Shown here piece by piece: positions 20,976 to 30,551 of a stretch of DNA of 64,000 nucleotides. The position numbers and the translations under genes were made by a program. Below the pieces are notes generated by a model. It saw only the letters and a program-made list of their open reading frames with translations. It was not told the DNA's origin and did not search any database. The DNA comes from Hyphomicrobiales bacterium (GTDB taxonomy: Bacteria > Pseudomonadota > Alphaproteobacteria > Rhizobiales > JAJFHB01): NCBI GenBank assembly GCA_021775615.1, contig JAJFHL010000308.1:1-64000 (forward strand), read 5' to 3'. Each line of letters begins with the position of its first letter. Within the stretch, counting starts at the first letter, position 1.

Positions 20976-23900
20976 CTAGCGGGCGCCCTCGCCCACGACC
21001 ATGAACGGCGCCCAGTAGGCGGGATGCGATTTCTGCGGATCGCCGCTCTCGATCAGCGTCAGCATGGACCGGCGCAACGCTTCGGCGCGGCCAATTTCCG
21101 GGTTGGCTTCGAGCTGGGCGAAGGTCTGCGTTGTCAGTTCCACCGCTGCCTGCGAATTGACCGGCCAGTGCGAGACGAGCAGTGAACGAGCCCCGGCATA
21201 GAAGAAGGCGCGCGCCAGTCCGGAGAGTGCTTCCGCATTGCCGTTTTCGCCGGCCGCCGTGTTGCAGGCCGATAGAACCACCCAGTCCGCATCGAGCTTG
21301 AGCTGGGCAACCTCCGACGCGGTGAGCAGTCCGTCATCGTCTTTGCTCGCCTCGTCAGGCGGGGTGAGAACCAGGGCGGGCTCCGCCAGCCCGTTCAGTT
21401 CGCCGGTGACAAGCCCGTGTGTGGCGAAATGGACGACACGGTAATTCGACAGGTTGTCCGCTTCATTCATTGCCTTGATCGCCGCCTCGGTCGCATTGGC
21501 GCCAAGCAGTATCTCGCTCTGCGGCGCTCCGAGACTGCGAGCGACACCACACAACTCGCCCGTGGTTTCGGGAAGTGGTGACAGATGCCGGACCTTTTCG
21601 GCATCCGCCTCAACACCGCGAAAATAGCTGGCGATCGTCTCGGCTCCGCCACCGCTTGCGATGTGGAAGCGTCCGTCCCAGTCAGCACAGCTCTTTACCC
21701 GGAAGGCGCTGTCGTCTGACCCGCTTGCACCCTTGAGCAGCGGATTGCCGAACCCGATGAAGGGGTGTTCGGCATTGCTGGCCTTGGCGTTCCGCCGCAA
21801 TGCGGCAAGCGAAGCCACAGAGGGCAATACGGTGATCGCGTGATCACGCACCAACCATGCCGCGTCGGCGATGCCGCCTGTCTGGTCACCGTCAGGGCCA
21901 GGTGCCTCGCTCACCAGAACCTGCCACGGCAGTGACGTGAGCGGCCCCGAAGGTACGATGATCAACTCCTTGCCCTTTATGATGCTCTCGACCGGACCCA
22001 ACAGCTGTGCATAGAGATCGAAGGCCGCTGCGAACAGGCCGACATCATCGCCGGCTGAGCTGATCGCTCCTCTTGTCCGGTCAATTCCGAACCCGCTGCG
22101 CAAGACGCGTATTTTCTCCGCAAGCGCCTTTGAACCTGCAGGTATGCGAGCCCATTTGATGCCGCTCCTGGACAACGCCCAGACAAAACTCTCCTCCGGT
22201 ACCGGGCCGGTCTCCTGCACATCGAGAAAGAACACCAGCGCCTCGTTGCCGCCCAGGAGTTTCTGAGCCGTTGCCAGCGCGAGCGGCTCCGGATTGGTGA
22301 GCGTGGAATAGTCGCGAAAATCCGTTGCAAGCGTGCGGTCGATGGCTGCGGCGCGATTGTTGAATTCGGACATTTTCAATTGCAAGGCCGCAACAAGATT
22401 CCTATCACGCTCGCCGACCGGCTTGGAAATTGCGGCAATCAGCTGCTGGTGTGCCGTTTTCCAATTGCTGGCGAGGTCCTGTCGTTCGCGCACCAGATCA
22501 CTTAGCGACGATTTGTCGGCCTGCAGCCGCGTTGCCATTTGGGCAAGAGCCCGCGCGGCACGCGATGCCTGTGCACGCTGTGCCAGCCTGAACGCTTCGT
22601 CCCTCAAACCATCACGTTCGTCCGTATCGGCATCAGCGAGGTGCTTGAGCACACGTACCGATCCGTGAAAAGCTTGGCGCATCGACGCTGCAGCGGACGG
22701 GCCTTCGGCGGAAAGTGGGTTTGAGTGAGCATCTCCGAGGGTCGCATCCTCAGCGATCAGGACTTCGGCTGCGCGCCGGAAATGTATAAGGGCCGCCGCC
22801 CAGCGTTTGCGAAAAAGTTGGTTGTAAGCCAGATTGTTCAGGCTGTTCGCGAGCCCCGGGTCGGTCTCGCCGAGAACATTTTCCCATATGGCAAGGGCGC
22901 GCTTCAACAAGTCCCCGGCCTTTTCACGGTGGCCTTGATCGCCGTAAACAAGTGCAAGATTGTTCAGAACCTGTGCAACATTCGGGCTGTCCGGACCGTA
23001 GGTTGTTTCGACCGCGCTAATCGCACGCTGCAGGAGTGATTCCGCCTCGGCAAGACGTTTCCGCTGACGATAGAGTTCGGCGAGGCTAATCAGACCACTG
23101 ACCATGTCCTCTGGAGCCTTTGCTTCGTAGATGGCTAGGGACTGCTTGAACATCGACTCCGCGTCCCGATAGCGGAGCTGCGCCCAGTAAGCCACGGCCA
23201 GTTCGTGGATGCTTGCGGCAACGGCGAGGTGGTTGGAGCCCTCCGACGCCTTGAGGATCTCGACGACACGCTCGAGCATAGCCGTGGAGACTTCATGCTT
23301 TCCCTGCCGCCGGTAAATTTTGGCCATGTCGATGAGGATCACTCCCACCCTCTGGTCTTCGGCGCCAACCGATTCCTCCAGAATTCCAAGAGCTTGTCTG
23401 AGCAGAGGCTCCGCCTCCGCGAACCTTCCTTGTTCATTGTAGAACAGGGCGAGGTTGCGAAGTGTCCTCGCGACCTCCACATGGCGCTTCCCGGATGCAT
23501 CTTCCCGCGCCGTCACGGCATATCGATAGAACTGCTCGGCCTCACGCTTACGGTTTTGGCCACGGTAGATGTTCGCGAGTATGCTCACTGCGACTGCCAG
23601 TTCATGCTTGTTCGGCCCGGTAGCGTTTTCCCAGGTCGTGACGGCACGCTTCTGAACCCGCGCTGCCTTGTCGTCCGCCTTCTGCATGTAATAGACGTAG
23701 GCCAGGTCCTCGAGACTCCGCGCGAGGTCGGGATGCGGCTCGGAATAAACGAGTTCGTGAATTTCCAGTATGCGTTCAAGCAGCGGTTCAGCCTGGTGGT
23801 ATTGACGCCTGGTGATGTAGATGTCGCCGAGCGCGTCTAGTGTCGCCGCGACCAACCTATTGTTCTTGCCGAGCGCCTTCTCGCGGATCGAAAGCATACG

Positions 23901-24212
23901 CTTGAGCAGTAGGATTGCCTCACGCTGATCGCCGTAACTAAGCAACAGCTCGACAACCACACCAAGCGCGTCCGCATAATCCGTGTGTTCCGTTCCCAAT
24001 AGGGTGCCGACCAGATCGGCATGGCGTCTGGCCAGCGGCAGGGCATCTGAAATCCGGCCCTGTTCACGCAGGTCAGCTATTTGTTCGGACAGGGCAACTG
24101 TTTCTTCAGCCTGCCGTTGCGTGAAGAACTCGGCCGCAATCCACAGAAGAGCCGCTGCAACAGGCAAAATGAGAAATGCCAAAAACCTGTGTGATGCGAG
24201 AAAATCAATCAT
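20976..24212 (-). CDS. membrane-anchored TPR-CHAT domain protein (caspase-like)
   Basis: N-terminal TM; tandem TPR_12-type repeats; C-terminal CHAT with HFATHG and VVLSACNTA catalytic motifs, LVSHWPVNS. Confidence 0.92.
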   Translation of the reverse strand: MIDFLASHRFLAFLILPVAAALLWIAAEFFTQRQAEETVALSEQIADLREQGRISDALPLARRHADLVGTLLGTEHTDYADALGVVVELLLSYGDQREAILLLKRMLSIREKALGKNNRLVAATLDALGDIYITRRQYHQAEPLLERILEIHELVYSEPHPDLARSLEDLAYVYYMQKADDKAARVQKRAVTTWENATGPNKHELAVAVSILANIYRGQNRKREAEQFYRYAVTAREDASGKRHVEVARTLRNLALFYNEQGRFAEAEPLLRQALGILEESVGAEDQRVGVILIDMAKIYRRQGKHEVSTAMLERVVEILKASEGSNHLAVAASIHELAVAYWAQLRYRDAESMFKQSLAIYEAKAPEDMVSGLISLAELYRQRKRLAEAESLLQRAISAVETTYGPDSPNVAQVLNNLALVYGDQGHREKAGDLLKRALAIWENVLGETDPGLANSLNNLAYNQLFRKRWAAALIHFRRAAEVLIAEDATLGDAHSNPLSAEGPSAAASMRQAFHGSVRVLKHLADADTDERDGLRDEAFRLAQRAQASRAARALAQMATRLQADKSSLSDLVRERQDLASNWKTAHQQLIAAISKPVGERDRNLVAALQLKMSEFNNRAAAIDRTLATDFRDYSTLTNPEPLALATAQKLLGGNEALVFFLDVQETGPVPEESFVWALSRSGIKWARIPAGSKALAEKIRVLRSGFGIDRTRGAISSAGDDVGLFAAAFDLYAQLLGPVESIIKGKELIIVPSGPLTSLPWQVLVSEAPGPDGDQTGGIADAAWLVRDHAITVLPSVASLAALRRNAKASNAEHPFIGFGNPLLKGASGSDDSAFRVKSCADWDGRFHIASGGGAETIASYFRGVEADAEKVRHLSPLPETTGELCGVARSLGAPQSEILLGANATEAAIKAMNEADNLSNYRVVHFATHGLVTGELNGLAEPALVLTPPDEASKDDDGLLTASEVAQLKLDADWVVLSACNTAAGENGNAEALSGLARAFFYAGARSLLVSHWPVNSQAAVELTTQTFAQLEANPEIGRAEALRRSMLTLIESGDPQKSHPAYWAPFMVVGEGAR

Positions 24213-24316
24213 TGTCCGGAACTTAGAAACGCCCGAACTCTACTGCCGCCGGCGGCCCGGGACAACGGGGCCACGACATTTGTAACAATTGGTCAAGCCA
24301 GATTTGCGTGAGATCA

Positions 24317-24347
24317 AGAGCGGTTTACGTTTGCGCGGAACTGCTCT
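24317..24347. repeat. short palindromic intergenic repeat overlapping ABC transporter stop
   Basis: agagcggtttacgtttgcgcggaactgctct, imperfect dyad of the agagcagttc...gctct rhizobial type. Confidence 0.5.
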
Positions 24348-26166
24348 AAGCCTCGAATTGCAGCTCCGCCAGGCGCGCATAGAGCCCGCCCTGCTGCATC
24401 AGCTCGTCGTGGCTGCCCTGCGCCACCACCTTGCCTGCATCCAGCACCACGATGCGGTCGGCGTTGCGCACGGTGGCGAGACGGTGGGCGATGACCAGGG
24501 TCGTGCGGCCCTGCATCAGGTGCTCCAGCGCCTGCTGCACCAGCTTCTCCGATTCCGCGTCGAGCGCGCTGGTGGCTTCGTCAAGCAGGAGGACCGGCGC
24601 GTCTTTCAGAAGCGCCCTTGCCACCGCGAGACGCTGGCGCTGTCCGCCCGACAGGGCGATGCCGCGCTCGCCGAAGACCGTCTCGTAACCCTTTGGCGTG
24701 CCGGAGATAAAGTCGTGGGCCAGCGCCGCCCTGGCGGCGGCCTCGACCTCGTCGTCGCTCGCCTCGGGGCGGCCATAGCGGATGTTCTCCTTGGCCGACA
24801 TGGAAAAGATCACCGTGTCCTGCGGCACCAGGGCAACGAGGCCGCGCACCACGTTTGGATCGGCGACCGCCACATCCACCCCATCGAGCCGCACCGAGCC
24901 GCCACGTGGATCGTAGAACCTGAGCAACAGGTTGAAGATGGTGCTCTTGCCGGCGCCCGACGGGCCGACAATGGCCACGGTCTCACCGGGCGCCACCGCG
25001 AAGGACACATCGTTGATCGCGGCAAAGTCGGGCCGGGTGGGATAGGAGAACATGACGTTCTCAAACCTGATCTCACCGCGCGCCGGTTCGGGGATCGGCT
25101 GCGGATTGTCGACCACTTTGATATCGGGCTCGATCGAGAGCAGTTCAGACAGGCGCTCCGCCGCGCCCGCGGCCGCCTGCACCTGCCCCCAGACTTCCGA
25201 CAGCGCCCCCATGGCGCCGGCCGCAAAGGCGGCGTACAGGACGAACTGGGAAAGCTCTCCGGCGCTCAACCTGCCGTCGAGCACATCCCTGGCGCCATAC
25301 CACAGCACCGCGACCACGCTGGAGAAGGTGATGAAGATGATACAGGCAGTGAGCAGCGCCCGGGCGCGGGCACGCTGGCGCGCCGTATCGAACGCCGTGC
25401 CGGTGACCCGCGAGAACGTCTCCTGATCGCGGAACTGGCGCACGAAGGCCTGCACGGTCTGGATCGCGGTGAGCCGTTCGGTCGCAAAGGCGGCGGTGTC
25501 GGCAAGAGTGTCCTGGGCCTTGCGGGAAAGACGCCTGACCCAGCGTCCAAACACCACAAGCGGCAGCACGATGAACGGCAGGGCAAGGAGCACCAGCCCA
25601 CTCAGTTTGAGGCTGGTCACCACCATCATGACAACCGCGCCGATGAACAGCACCATGTTGCGCAGGGCGACCGACGCAGTGGAACCGAAAGCCTCCTTGA
25701 TCTGCGTCGTGTCGGCGGTCAGCCGCGACAGCACTTCGCCGACCGGCGTCACTTCGTAAAAGCTGAGGCTCAGTTCGGTGAGTTTGCGGAACACTGCATC
25801 GCGCAGATCCGCCACCACACGCTCGCCGATCCAGGTGACGAAATAGAACCGGGACGCGCTTGCCACCGCAAGCACCAGGGCCACCACGATCAGCATGCCG
25901 AAATACTGGTCGATGAAGAGGGCGTTCTCCCGGCTGAAACCGTTGTCGATCATGCGCCGTATGGCCAGCGGCACCACAAGTGTCGCCGAAGCCGCTGCCA
26001 TGAGCGCCACCAGGGCGGCAAGAATTCGTCCCCGGTAGGGCGCGAGGAACGGCACGATCCTGCGCAGCGGCTGCAGGGTGGTCGCCCGCGCCGCCGCGGT
26101 ATCGGTCTGCCCGTCTGTCGAGCTGGATTGCGCTGGTCGTGCGCTATGGTGAACGTCTTCCGACAC
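24346..26166 (-). CDS. ABC transporter, fused permease/ATPase (MsbA-like)
   Basis: TM domain then [10 protein letters not shown] Walker [33 protein letters not shown]. Confidence 0.94.
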   Translation of the reverse strand: MSEDVHHSARPAQSSSTDGQTDTAAARATTLQPLRRIVPFLAPYRGRILAALVALMAAASATLVVPLAIRRMIDNGFSRENALFIDQYFGMLIVVALVLAVASASRFYFVTWIGERVVADLRDAVFRKLTELSLSFYEVTPVGEVLSRLTADTTQIKEAFGSTASVALRNMVLFIGAVVMMVVTSLKLSGLVLLALPFIVLPLVVFGRWVRRLSRKAQDTLADTAAFATERLTAIQTVQAFVRQFRDQETFSRVTGTAFDTARQRARARALLTACIIFITFSSVVAVLWYGARDVLDGRLSAGELSQFVLYAAFAAGAMGALSEVWGQVQAAAGAAERLSELLSIEPDIKVVDNPQPIPEPARGEIRFENVMFSYPTRPDFAAINDVSFAVAPGETVAIVGPSGAGKSTIFNLLLRFYDPRGGSVRLDGVDVAVADPNVVRGLVALVPQDTVIFSMSAKENIRYGRPEASDDEVEAAARAALAHDFISGTPKGYETVFGERGIALSGGQRQRLAVARALLKDAPVLLLDEATSALDAESEKLVQQALEHLMQGRTTLVIAHRLATVRNADRIVVLDAGKVVAQGSHDELMQQGGLYARLAELQFEA

Positions 26167-26413
26167 TTAACGTGGTTCCATCCCGGCGTTGACGTGTTAT
26201 CTGCGCCATCTTGATGGACCAAATGTGTCAACCCGGCAAGCAATGTCACGTGACGGAGTTACCGTGGGGCAGAGTTACGGTGTGACTGAGTTACCATGGC
26301 AATGATCGCGCTTGCATCACAATCGCGGCTTGAGTATACCCTGCCTCCGAACAGAGCGCTCCACCGCCGGTGTGACGCGCCATATGCCTGTTGATACACT
26401 GCGAGGATCAGAG

Positions 26414-26635
26414 ATGAAAAAAAACACTCATCCTGACTACCACACCATCACGGTCGTGATGACCGATGGCACCACCTACGAGACCCGCTCGACCTGGGGC
26501 TCGGAAGGCGATTCGATGACCCTGGACATCGATCCCAAGACGCACCCCGCCTGGACCGGCGGCGGACAGCATCTGATCGACCGCGGTGGGCGGCTGTCGA
26601 AGTTCAAGAAGAAATACGAAGGCTTTCTCGGCTAG
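26414..26635 (+). CDS. rpmE: 50S ribosomal protein L31
   Basis: [29 protein letters not shown]...[25 protein letters not shown]. Confidence 0.95.
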   Translation: MKKNTHPDYHTITVVMTDGTTYETRSTWGSEGDSMTLDIDPKTHPAWTGGGQHLIDRGGRLSKFKKKYEGFLG

Positions 26636-27003
26636 ATCGTTTCACGTTCACACGGAAACGTTTGATGGCGCCAAATCGGTTCGTCCGGTAAGAGCAGCCT
26701 GCGTCCGGTTGGACGCAGACAAGCTGCTCGTGCTTAGTAAAATAGATCAAATACTCTGCGCTTAACCGGGATCGGTTAAGCGCAGTTTGATCTATGCGCG
26801 GTGCGCAGCGCGATGTGGTGCATCGGGCAAGCGCCGCAACGTGGCTGGAGGACCGATTTGGCCCACCGAAGGCCGCGATTTCGCGCCTTCTGGACTGCGT
26901 TACGGCCCCCTTGTGGACGGCAAGTCCACGGCGGGAACCGTGCCTCGCCAGTAGACGCGAAGTCCCGGTCAAAGCGATTCCGTGTGAACGTGAAGCGATC
27001 TAG
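26632..27003. mobile_element. candidate non-autonomous MITE/mosaic element with 29-bp terminal inverted repeats
   Basis: 26632-26660 ctagatcgtttcacgttcacacggaaacg is inverted (27/29) at 26975-27003; two long internal hairpins; no supported ORF inside. Confidence 0.65.
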
Positions 27004-27046
27004 ACCCTCTGGTCTTTCTGCCGAATAGAGCGGGCCCAGCGCCGAT

Positions 27047-27598
27047 TCAGTCCGAACCAGCGCCGCCAAACGCCGCCTGCAGCCGCGACACCTGGTCCGA
27101 GACCGGGTTGGAAGCGGCTGTTTCCGCCTGAGCCGGGCCGTTGCGCAGCATGTCATCGAGATGAATGATACGCCTGTAGAGCGCAAAGCTTCGCGCAATC
27201 AGGTCGCTTAGCGCGACCGGCAGACTGTCGGACCCTTCGGTTTCCGACTGGGCGCCGACGTCCTTGAGATTGATCCGGTACTTTTCCTTTTGCGCCTCGT
27301 TCGCCGTCAGCTCGCCGTCCTTGACCGCGCGCTGCAGCAACAACCAGGACGCAAGCTGCATCAGGCGCGTGGTGAGCCGCATGCTCTCCGTCGCATACGC
27401 CATCGCGCTCATGCGTGCCAGCTGGCGTGAATCCGCCCTGCCCGGCCCGTCAAGATATGACGCGGTCTCCTCGACCAGGTCCATACCTTCACGAAAGATT
27501 TTGTTGAACAGCTCCGACTCTGCGAACCGCGATCCAAAATCGACCGTGACCTCCGGTTCCAAAGAGTTTTCGTTTGTTTTATTTGACTCAGACATCAC
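27047..27598 (-). CDS. rcdA: DUF1465 family, RcdA-like CtrA-degradation adaptor
   Basis: VDFGSRFAESELFNKIFREGMDLVEETASYLDGPGR...MAYATESMRLTTRLMQLASWLLLQRAV. Confidence 0.78.
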   Translation of the reverse strand: MMSESNKTNENSLEPEVTVDFGSRFAESELFNKIFREGMDLVEETASYLDGPGRADSRQLARMSAMAYATESMRLTTRLMQLASWLLLQRAVKDGELTANEAQKEKYRINLKDVGAQSETEGSDSLPVALSDLIARSFALYRRIIHLDDMLRNGPAQAETAASNPVSDQVSRLQAAFGGAGSD

Positions 27599-27816
27599 TC
27601 ACCCAAACCCGACAGAACCACTCGACACCAACTCCAGCACAAGGAGCGCGGCAAAGCAAACAATCACGCCACCGGTGCGAAAACCGTACCGCAACGGGAC
27701 GTTTGCACATACACGCAGCAAACCCGGTGCCAACCCGCCCGAGCGGCGAATATGACACAGCAGAGTATCGGACCGTGTGATTAAAATATGGAAAATGCCG
27801 GCGCGGCGCCAATCAC

Positions 27817-27846
27817 AAAAAAAAGGGCCGCGGGGGGCGCGGCCCT
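27817..27846 (-). terminator. intrinsic terminator (minus strand)
   Basis: gggccgcg-N5-cgcggccc stem with A8 on plus strand, i.e. U-tract on the minus transcript. Confidence 0.8.
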
Positions 27847-27918
27847 AAAGTTTTAACAGGGAGGCGTCAAACAGAGTGGACAGGAGCCACTCAGAAAATC
27901 CAGATGACTGGATTACGC
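27817..27918 (-). ncRNA. candidate small RNA (unclassified)
   Basis: Minus strand: CtrA-like TTAA-N7-TTAG then TTATCT -10-like, hairpins ATCCAG-TC-A-TCTGGAT and GAGTGG-CTCCTGT-CCACTC, exposed CCTCCC, terminator with U8. Confidence 0.35.
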
Positions 27919-28067
27919 ATGGTTAAGATAACGAAAAAATTCCTAACGAAAAGTTAACGAGTGCCCAAAACAGGGCAAAACTGCTCACAAACTGTTAAAA
28001 AATGTGTCTCGTTTCGCGACAAAACCACGTAGAGTCAGTGACTTAGCGTAAACAAGAATTTACTCCG

Positions 28068-28259
28068 CTAATTGCGAAAAAAAGCGTCTGCATCGTTCTT
28101 CACGCGGTGTTTTTCGTCAATCATTTGACGCAATCTTGCAATTTCCGATTCGTAAGCAGTGATTCGATCCTGCAATTCCTCAATCGACAATGCATCGAGA
28201 TCTTCGCCGACCGAATAGGCCGCAACAGCCTTTTTGACGTCTTCGTCGTCCAAATCCAT
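28068..28259 (-). CDS. DUF1192 family protein
   Basis: MDLDDEDVKKAVAAYSVGEDLDALSIEELQDRITAYESEIARLRQMI. Confidence 0.85.
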   Translation of the reverse strand: MDLDDEDVKKAVAAYSVGEDLDALSIEELQDRITAYESEIARLRQMIDEKHRVKNDADAFFRN

Positions 28260-28373
28260 CTCATCCTCCCTGCCCGCTGGAGGCCAACGTTGCGCGTCTG
28301 CGGCAGTCGCGCTAGATCATGGCCTCATAAATAGCACACAACTGCACCTGCTCACAGGGCCCCAGGAGACCGC

Positions 28374-29372
28374 ATGTCCGAGACACTGCCAGAAGAAATG
28401 ACCGCTATTGAAATCTCGAGCCCGGGAGGTCCGGAGGTTTTAAAGCCGGTCACCATGCGCCGGCCCTATCCGGAGGAAGGCGAGCTCCTGATCAGGGTCG
28501 CCGGCGCCGGCGTCAACCGGCCCGACATGCTGCAACGCCAGGGCCTCTATCCGCCGCCGCCGGGCGCGCCGGAAACGCCGGGCCTTGAGATCTCCGGCAC
28601 GGTGGTCGCCGCCGGCCGCGGCGTCACCAGGTTTTCCGAAGGTGACGACATCTGCGCCCTCGTTCCGGGCGGCGGTTATGCCGAATACTGCGTCGTCCAT
28701 GAAGACAATGCACTCAATGCCCCGAAGGGCCTCAGCCTCGTCGAAGCCGGCGCCATCCCGGAAACCTTCTTCACGGTCTGGACCAATGTGTTTCAGCGGG
28801 CCGGCCTCAAGGCCGGTGAATCCCTGCTGGTGCACGGCGGCACCAGCGGTATCGGCACCACTGCAATCATGCTCGCCAAGGCCTTCGGCGCAACGGTCTA
28901 CGCAACCGCAGGCTCCGACGCCAAATGCGAGGCCTGCACCGCGCTTGGTGCGGCCCGCGCCATAAACTACCTGACGGAGGACTATGTCGAGGTGGTCCGC
29001 GCCGAAACGTCCGGCGGCGTCAACGTCATCCTCGACATGGTCGGCGGCGACTATATCGAGCGCAACATGAAAGCCGCCGCCGTTGAAGGCCGCATTGTGT
29101 CCATTGCGTTCCTGAACGGTGCATCGGCGGAAGTGAATTTCATGCCGATGATGCTGAAACGGCTGACCCTGACCGGCTCGACCCTTCGGGCAAGAAGCGT
29201 CGGGCAGAAAGCCCTGATCGCCCGGGAACTGGAAGAGCAGGTCTGGCCGCTACTGGAAGCCGGCGACATCAAACCCGTGATCGACAGCCAGTTTCCGCTT
29301 GTTGAGGCGGCCCGCGCCCACGAACGTATGGAATCCAGCGAGCACATCGGCAAAATCGTCCTCACCTGTTAG
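28374..29372 (+). CDS. NAD(P)H-quinone oxidoreductase (PIG3/MDR family)
   Basis: VAGAGVNRPDMLQRQGLYPPPPGAPETPGLEISG, LVHGGTSGIGTTAIMLAKA. Confidence 0.92.
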   Translation: MSETLPEEMTAIEISSPGGPEVLKPVTMRRPYPEEGELLIRVAGAGVNRPDMLQRQGLYPPPPGAPETPGLEISGTVVAAGRGVTRFSEGDDICALVPGGGYAEYCVVHEDNALNAPKGLSLVEAGAIPETFFTVWTNVFQRAGLKAGESLLVHGGTSGIGTTAIMLAKAFGATVYATAGSDAKCEACTALGAARAINYLTEDYVEVVRAETSGGVNVILDMVGGDYIERNMKAAAVEGRIVSIAFLNGASAEVNFMPMMLKRLTLTGSTLRARSVGQKALIARELEEQVWPLLEAGDIKPVIDSQFPLVEAARAHERMESSEHIGKIVLTC

Positions 29373-29498
29373 CCCAAGTCGACAAAGTCAATTGCGGCGC
29401 TTGAAGATTCGAACTATATAACCTGTATTCCCCCTGAATTCAGGTTGATAGCGGGACTTGTGGCTCGATTCGAGATGCAAGCCGGAAGGTAAAGATTC

Positions 29499-30551
29499 AT
29501 GACCAGCGCACCCTTGATGCCGAAGGCGACAGCCGTTTGGCTTGTAGACAACACATCGCTCACATTCGAGCAGATCGCGGACTTCTGCCAGCTCCACGAG
29601 CTGGAGGTAAAAGGCATCGCCGACGGTGATGTGGCGCAGGGCATTCGCGGTATGGACCCCATGGTCAACAGCCAGCTCAGCCGCGACGAACTGGAAAAGG
29701 CCGAAGCCGACCCGTCTTACCGGATGCAGATTGCCGAACCCAAGGTCGAGATCCCCGAGGTCAAGACCAAGCGCGGCCCGCGCTACACGCCGGTGTCGCG
29801 GCGCCAGGACCGTCCCGACGCCATTTCATGGCTGCTGCGCTATCATTCCGAACTGACCGATGGTCAGGTGATGAAACTGGTCGGAACCACCAAACCGACG
29901 ATCCAGGCAATCCGCGACCGCAGTCACTGGAACACGCCGAACATTACGCCGAAGGACCCGGTGACCCTGGGCCTGTGTTCGCAAAGCGATCTCGATGGAG
30001 CGGTCCAGAAGGCTGCTGACAAGCTCGAGCGCGAGCGCCTGAAAGAGCAGGCCGCGGCGATCAAGGCCGGCACGCTTCTGCCGACCAGCGAGACAATCAT
30101 CGCCGCACCTGTGCCCGATGAACCCAAGCACGCGACCATCATTCAGGCTCCAGTCGAGCAGCAGGAGAAGCGGCCCGATTTTGCCGATCTGCCTGCGTCC
30201 GCCAACCCGGAACACGATGAGCCGGCGGAACCGGTGTATTCCGCCGATTCGGTCTTCGCCAAGCTGAAGGACCTCGACCTGCCCGCAGACGGCGGCGAAG
30301 CAACCGGCGCCGAAACCGTAGAAAACGCTTTTGCGGAAATCCCGCAGGTGGCCGATGCTCCGGACACCGAAGACGCCGGGACGGAAAACGTTGCGACGCA
30401 GGACGCCGGAACGGAAGACGTTGCGACGCAGGACGCCGGAACGGAAGACGTTGCGACGCAGGACGCCGGAGCGGAAGACGTTGCGACGGAAGACGTTGCG
30501 GCGCAGGACGTTGCGACGGAAGACGCCGAGGAAGAAACCAACCAGGCCTAA
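29499..30551 (+). CDS. trcR: DUF1013 family cell-cycle regulator (TrcR) with low-complexity C-terminal extension
   Basis: MPKATAVWLVDNTSLTFEQIADFCQLHELEVKGIADGDVAQGIRGMDP; C-terminal TEDVATQDAG repeats. Confidence 0.85.
   Translation: MTSAPLMPKATAVWLVDNTSLTFEQIADFCQLHELEVKGIADGDVAQGIRGMDPMVNSQLSRDELEKAEADPSYRMQIAEPKVEIPEVKTKRGPRYTPVSRRQDRPDAISWLLRYHSELTDGQVMKLVGTTKPTIQAIRDRSHWNTPNITPKDPVTLGLCSQSDLDGAVQKAADKLERERLKEQAAAIKAGTLLPTSETIIAAPVPDEPKHATIIQAPVEQQEKRPDFADLPASANPEHDEPAEPVYSADSVFAKLKDLDLPADGGEATGAETVENAFAEIPQVADAPDTEDAGTENVATQDAGTEDVATQDAGTEDVATQDAGAEDVATEDVAAQDVATEDAEEETNQA
30372..30530 (+). repeat. 30-bp in-frame tandem repeat (about 4 units plus degenerate tail)
   Basis: gacgccggaacggaagacgttgcgacgcag repeated at 30372, 30402, 30432, 30462. 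Confidence 0.9.

Noticed and set aside
22725-23039. Small plus-strand ORFs inside the TPR-CHAT gene
   Set aside because: Wholly internal and antisense to a continuous 1078-aa frame with clear TPR periodicity.
24289-26214. 641-aa plus-strand ORF antisense to the ABC transporter
   Set aside because: Mirror frame of a clear ABC transporter; no recognisable domain.
30372-30530. CRISPR array
   Set aside because: Repeats are contiguous and in frame with no spacers; a coding minisatellite.
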